Positions 61,187 to 64,000 of a DNA stretch of 64,000 nt are shown here, in pieces. The stretch is from contig CALCQO010000023.1 of the NCBI GenBank assembly GCA_937894675.1, positions 172,830 through 236,829 of the forward strand. Reading direction: 5' to 3'. The stretch is from an uncultured Clostridia bacterium. Lineage in GTDB: Bacteria; Bacillota; Clostridia; Christensenellales; Aristaeellaceae. The notes under the pieces were generated by a model. That model was not told the DNA's origin. It searched no databases and saw nothing but the letters and a program-made list of their open reading frames with translations. Numbering within the stretch: position 1 is the stretch's first letter; each line of letters opens with the position of its first letter. The translations under genes were made by a program, and so were the position numbers.

Positions 61187-61916
61187 AGTGAATCAGCGTG
61201 TCAGTCTTTTATCCTGTTCCTCCGGAAAAGAGGAAATCGCTGCGCTTGCGGCAAAATTATGCTATTCCAGCGCTGGAATCGAGCAATTGGAAGAAAAGAT
61301 TTCGGCCAATGACCAGCAAGCATTTTTGCAGGCGATTCTTTCAACCGGTCATCTTTCCGTTGTGGAGCATATCTCCTTTACCTTTGGTATTGAAGGTGTC
61401 AGCCGGGTATTGCTTGCCCAGCTTACCCGCCATCGGTTGGCGTCCTTCAGTGTGCAAAGCCAGCGGTATGTATCCTATCAGAAGGGTTTTCACTATATCG
61501 TTCCTCCCAGAATTGAGGAACTGGGGGAAGACACCGTAAAAGAGTATGAAAGCCAGATGCAGCAAATGCATCAGTGGTATACCCAGTGGCAGCAAAAGCT
61601 GGGTACGGGGGAGCAGGGGAATGAGGACGCCCGCTTTGTACTGCCTGGCGCATGTGAAACCAGGTTGGTGCTTACCATGAACGTTCGGGAACTGCTGCAT
61701 TTTTTCAACCTGCGCTGCTGCAACCGGGCACAGTGGGAAATCCACCAGTTAGCCGACCGTATGCTGGAAATATGCAAAGAACAAGCGCCGACATTGTTTG
61801 CAGACGCTGGCCCTGGCTGTGTTCGAGGCGCTTGCCCTGAAGGAAGCAAAACATGCGGAAAGATAACGCAAGTACGCAATAAATATAGAAGGAAAGAAAC
61901 AAATGGCATATTATAA
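61179..61916 (+). CDS. thyX: Flavin-dependent thymidylate synthase ThyX
   Basis: 245-residue FAD-dependent enzyme making dTMP from dUMP with methylene-THF and NADPH; no homology to ThyA. The ThyX signature RHRLASFSVQSQRY is present (RHRxxSxxxQSxRY) with the preceding HLSVVEHISFTFGI and a later CCNRAQWEIHQLA. ATG 61179 has GGGGAGG upstream. It overlaps rlmB by 14 nt. In Bacillus the same neighbourhood has no thyX, so it is an insertion relative to that order. Confidence 0.95.
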   Translation: MPKVNQRVSLLSCSSGKEEIAALAAKLCYSSAGIEQLEEKISANDQQAFLQAILSTGHLSVVEHISFTFGIEGVSRVLLAQLTRHRLASFSVQSQRYVSYQKGFHYIVPPRIEELGEDTVKEYESQMQQMHQWYTQWQQKLGTGEQGNEDARFVLPGACETRLVLTMNVRELLHFFNLRCCNRAQWEIHQLADRMLEICKEQAPTLFADAGPGCVRGACPEGSKTCGKITQVRNKYRRKETNGIL

Positions 61917-63003
61917 AAAGTTTGACACAAAAAACAAATCCAAAGGCAGCAACCGATTTGCGGAAAAAAGCTCAGATTTCCGATACGCAAAAACCAACCG
62001 GTATTCAGAGGAAACAGGAAGTTCTGTCTCAAAATCCAACCGGCCGCCTCAGGGGCGCTCCAGATACAGCAACCAACCAGCCAAGAATGATGATGTGGTG
62101 CAATACCCCTTTAAAAAGAGCGGGGAGCGCAGAGACCAGCGCAGCCAGACAACGGGAAACCTGCCAGCGAGACCTGCATTTGGCAGAAAACCTGCTTTTC
62201 AGAACAGACCGATTAAACAGGAGAATAGAGTCCTGCCGGTTCAGCCTGCGGCAATCCAGTCGGAGATTATGGAACGGGATGAAACGCTTTTGTTTGGCAG
62301 GAATCCCATCCGGGAAGCTTTAAAATCCGGCCGGGACATTGAAAAACTGATGATTTCAGACGCGGACTTATCCGGGTCGGCACGAGAAATCCTGTCCATG
62401 GCGCGCGCTGCGGGGATTCGTGTCCAGACGGTTGAGAAAACGCATTTGGACAACCTGGCCAGGAATCATCAGGGAATGGTTGCCTTCGCTTCCGCTCATC
62501 AATACGCTTCGCTGGACGATATTCTGGAAACAGCGAAAGAGCGGAACGAAAAACCGTTTATCGTCATTCTGGATCAGATAACCGATCCTCATAACCTGGG
62601 CGCCATCGTACGCTCTGCCGCCTGCACCGGAGCGCATGGTGTGGTTATACCCAAAAACCGCGCTGTAGGCCTCACCTCCACCGCGGTGAAAACCTCCTCC
62701 GGCGCTGTTGAGTATGTCAAGGTCGCCAGGGTAACCAACCTTTCCCAGACCATCAAACAGCTCAAGCAGCAGGGTATCTGGGTATATGCCGCTGATATGG
62801 AAGGAAAAGATTACCGCCAGGTTGATTTTGCCGCTGGAACCGCCCTTGTAATCGGCAGCGAAGGGGAAGGGGTCAGCAAACTGGTGCTGAGCCAATGTGA
62901 TGGTACCGTATCTATCCCCATGGTCGGTGAGATAGGTTCATTCAACGCTTCTGTAGCCGCCGGTATTCTGCTGCATGCGGTTTTCTGCGCGCGTAAGGTG
63001 TAA
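61903..63003 (+). CDS. rlmB: SpoU-family 23S rRNA 2'-O-methyltransferase RlmB
   Basis: 366-residue methyltransferase with a TrmL/RlmB-like deep trefoil knot. Residues about 1-115 form a basic, low-complexity Ser/Lys/Asn/Gln-rich extension with no helix-forming pattern. The SPOUT domain begins near FGRNPIREALKSG (residue about 130). Conserved motif 1 is ILDQITDPHNLGAIVRSAACTG, motif 2 LVIGSEGEGVSK, and motif 3 SIPMVGEIGSFNASVAAGI. It is expected to modify G2251. The extension is longer than in E. coli RlmB and may aid RNA binding. Confidence 0.92.
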   Translation: MAYYKKFDTKNKSKGSNRFAEKSSDFRYAKTNRYSEETGSSVSKSNRPPQGRSRYSNQPAKNDDVVQYPFKKSGERRDQRSQTTGNLPARPAFGRKPAFQNRPIKQENRVLPVQPAAIQSEIMERDETLLFGRNPIREALKSGRDIEKLMISDADLSGSAREILSMARAAGIRVQTVEKTHLDNLARNHQGMVAFASAHQYASLDDILETAKERNEKPFIVILDQITDPHNLGAIVRSAACTGAHGVVIPKNRAVGLTSTAVKTSSGAVEYVKVARVTNLSQTIKQLKQQGIWVYAADMEGKDYRQVDFAAGTALVIGSEGEGVSKLVLSQCDGTVSIPMVGEIGSFNASVAAGILLHAVFCARKV

Positions 63004-63009
63004 AGCAGC

Positions 63010-63660
63010 ATGGATGCCTATCCGGACAAAATAGATAGGGAAATTGACGAGGTGTTTTCATCCCAGCCGGATGAGGAAATCGTTCTGCAAGCCCAAACGG
63101 GGGATAGGGAATCCCTTCTATTTATCCTGAACAAGTATAAACGGGTGGTGCGCCTGAAAGCCCGCAGTTACTTTCTGATTGGCGCGGATCACGAAGACCT
63201 GGTGCAGGAAGGCATGATCGGTCTGTACAAGGCGATTCGCGATTACCGCGCGGACAGGCAGGCTTCCTTCTATGTGTTTTCTGAATTGTGCATCAAACGT
63301 CAGATTATTTCTGCGATAAAGGCTGCCACGCGCCAGAAGCATATCCCGCTCAACAGTTACGTGTCCCTGAATAAACCCCTCTATGATGACGAGAGCGACC
63401 GGACGCTGCTGGATGTCATACAAGCCCATGTCAGCGACCCGGAGGAGCTGTTCATTAACCAGGAAGAACTGCGCAGCATTGAAAACCATATCAAGGAGGC
63501 TTTGTCTCCTTTGGAGCGGGATGTGCTGCGTCTCTTTCTGCAGGGGAAAAGCTACCTGGAAATCTCCGGGATACTGCAAAAGCAGGTAAAAGCCATAGAT
63601 AACGCGCTGCAGCGCATCAAGAAAAAAATGAACAAATACCTCAATGAGATTAAAAAGTAA
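63010..63660 (+). CDS. sigH: SigH-like (Spo0H) RNA polymerase sigma factor
   Basis: 216-residue sigma-70 family factor. Region 2 contains FILNKYKRVVRLKARSYFLIG and EDLVQEGMIGLYKAIRDY, the SigH hallmark, and region 4 (about 165-215) ends with the helix-turn-helix KSYLEISGILQKQVKAIDNALQRIKKKM. In Bacillus SigH serves early sporulation and competence. In Bacillus yacP (rae1) sits between rlmB and sigH; here only 6 nt separate them and no yacP is present. Whether this organism sporulates cannot be told. Confidence 0.92.
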   Translation: MDAYPDKIDREIDEVFSSQPDEEIVLQAQTGDRESLLFILNKYKRVVRLKARSYFLIGADHEDLVQEGMIGLYKAIRDYRADRQASFYVFSELCIKRQIISAIKAATRQKHIPLNSYVSLNKPLYDDESDRTLLDVIQAHVSDPEELFINQEELRSIENHIKEALSPLERDVLRLFLQGKSYLEISGILQKQVKAIDNALQRIKKKMNKYLNEIKK

Positions 63661-63719
63661 AATCGTTCGTGGATGAACCAATATGCAGGAAAGAAAACAA
63701 GAAAACAGCGTTTACATGG

Positions 63720-63748
63720 TTGACATTTCTGCAATGTTTGGATAGAAT
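63720..63748 (+). promoter_or_regulatory. Promoter of tRNA-Gly
   Basis: TTGACA, 17-nt spacer, TAGAAT, 19 nt upstream of the tRNA. Since no terminator is evident after the tRNA, it may also supply transcripts reaching tuf. Confidence 0.8.
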
Positions 63749-63766
63749 ATTCAGGTATTCGTGCAT

Positions 63767-63840
63767 GCGGGTGTAACTCAATGGTAGAGTTCCAGCTTCC
63801 CAAGCTGGCTACGTGGGTTCGATTCCCATCACCCGCTCCA
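63767..63840 (+). tRNA. tRNA-Gly (anticodon CCC)
   Basis: Acceptor GCGGGTG pairs with CACCCGC, followed by T and an encoded CCA. The anticodon stem-loop CCAGC-TTCCCAA-GCTGG gives anticodon CCC, reading GGG. The T-loop is GTTCGATTC. All arms are canonical, 74 nt with CCA. Confidence 0.97.
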
Positions 63841-63849
63841 CTCGTCCAT

Positions 63850-63914
63850 TGCGGAAACACCGCATTGGCAGCTTCCGGCAAAAGCCGGTTCTATCAGCCG
63901 GATAACTGCCCGGC
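63850..63914 (+). promoter_or_regulatory. Hairpins in the tRNA-Gly to tuf gap
   Basis: Three small hairpins: TGCGG/CCGCA (63850-63864), CCGGC-AAAA-GCCGG (63875-63888) and GCCGG...CCGGC (63897-63914). The four arms of the last two can also pair in exchanged order. No T-run follows, so read-through to tuf is possible. Role unknown. Confidence 0.4.
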
Positions 63915-63946
63915 AAATTACCGTAAAATTGGAGGAGAGCATCACA

Positions 63947-64000
63947 ATGGCAAAAGCAAAATTTGAGCGCAACAAGCCGCACGTAAACATCGGAACCATC
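63947..64000 (+). CDS. tuf: Elongation factor Tu, N-terminal fragment
   Basis: The first 18 codons are visible before the window ends: MAKAKFERNKPHVNIGTI, the N-terminus of EF-Tu up to the beginning of the G1 loop. EF-Tu is the GTPase delivering aminoacyl-tRNA to the ribosome. AATTGGAGGAG precedes the ATG. The gene is cut by the window edge. Confidence 0.95.
   Translation, partial: MAKAKFERNKPHVNIGTI

Overview
The window is a chromosomal stretch of a low-oxygen Bacillota, most likely a clostridial anaerobe, with roughly balanced base composition. Pointers are the dnaG-rpoD-trmK-nif3-cdsZ order, a class A RNase P RNA, SAM-I and T-box leaders, mini-RNase III, a SigH-like sigma factor, ThyX, a flavodiiron protein, and a B12-dependent glutamate mutase cluster. 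No prophage, insertion sequence, CRISPR array or integron is visible. Genus-level placement is not possible from the sequence alone.

Layout. 1-4840: information-processing operon (dnaG 3' part, sigA, trmK, nif3-like, zinc-ribbon protein) ending in rnpB and a terminator. 4827-7859: a rhomboid-fold pseudoprotease and a polar amino-acid ABC importer. 7950-17524: tilS-hpt, ftsH-PHP-vanW, then nadK-argR-recN. 17627-25136: upp, flavodiiron protein, and a tightly overlapping run of a CBM9-like protein, two penicillin-binding-like serine hydrolases, an Fe-S aldo/keto reductase, lgt and recX. 25094-28743 (minus): recD2-comF-tcdA. 28878-31273: malic enzyme and a glycosyltransferase. 31536-37097: glutamate mutase (glmS-mutL-glmE), methylaspartate ammonia-lyase, and an unusual P-loop protein with an AlaRS-editing-like tail. 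37103-39879 (minus): DUF4956, VTC-domain protein, RlmCD-type methyltransferase. 40137-42186: four-repeat peptidoglycan-binding lipoprotein and MntP. 42181-44178 (minus): uridine kinase and a degenerate uronate-isomerase-like protein. 44258-45628: SAM-I riboswitch and metK. 45719-50392 (minus): branched-chain amino-acid transporter with a fused LivM-LivG. 50594-52283: pseudouridine synthase and a Cof phosphatase. 52255-55604 (minus): Tyr-type T-box, aminotransferase, tyrS, YigZ. 55695-59593: beta-PGM-like HAD; DUF512-der-plsY. 59710-64000: tRNA-Ser, AraC regulator, mrnC-thyX-rlmB-sigH, tRNA-Gly and the start of tuf.

How it fits together. The cell appears to import amino acids with two ABC systems and to ferment glutamate through 3-methylaspartate; the later enzymes (mesaconate hydratase, citramalate lyase) are not in the window. 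Malic enzyme sits nearby. Methionine supply (SAM-I) and tyrosine supply (T-box) are sensed by RNA leaders. Many genes overlap by 1-23 nt with strong Shine-Dalgarno sites inside the upstream gene, and many sigma-A type promoters with 17-nt spacers can be read directly. The least explained items are the P-loop/AlaRS-like protein ending the glutamate cluster, the uronate-isomerase paralogue that has lost its metal ligands, the LivM-LivG fusion, and the two importer binding proteins that lack a lipobox.
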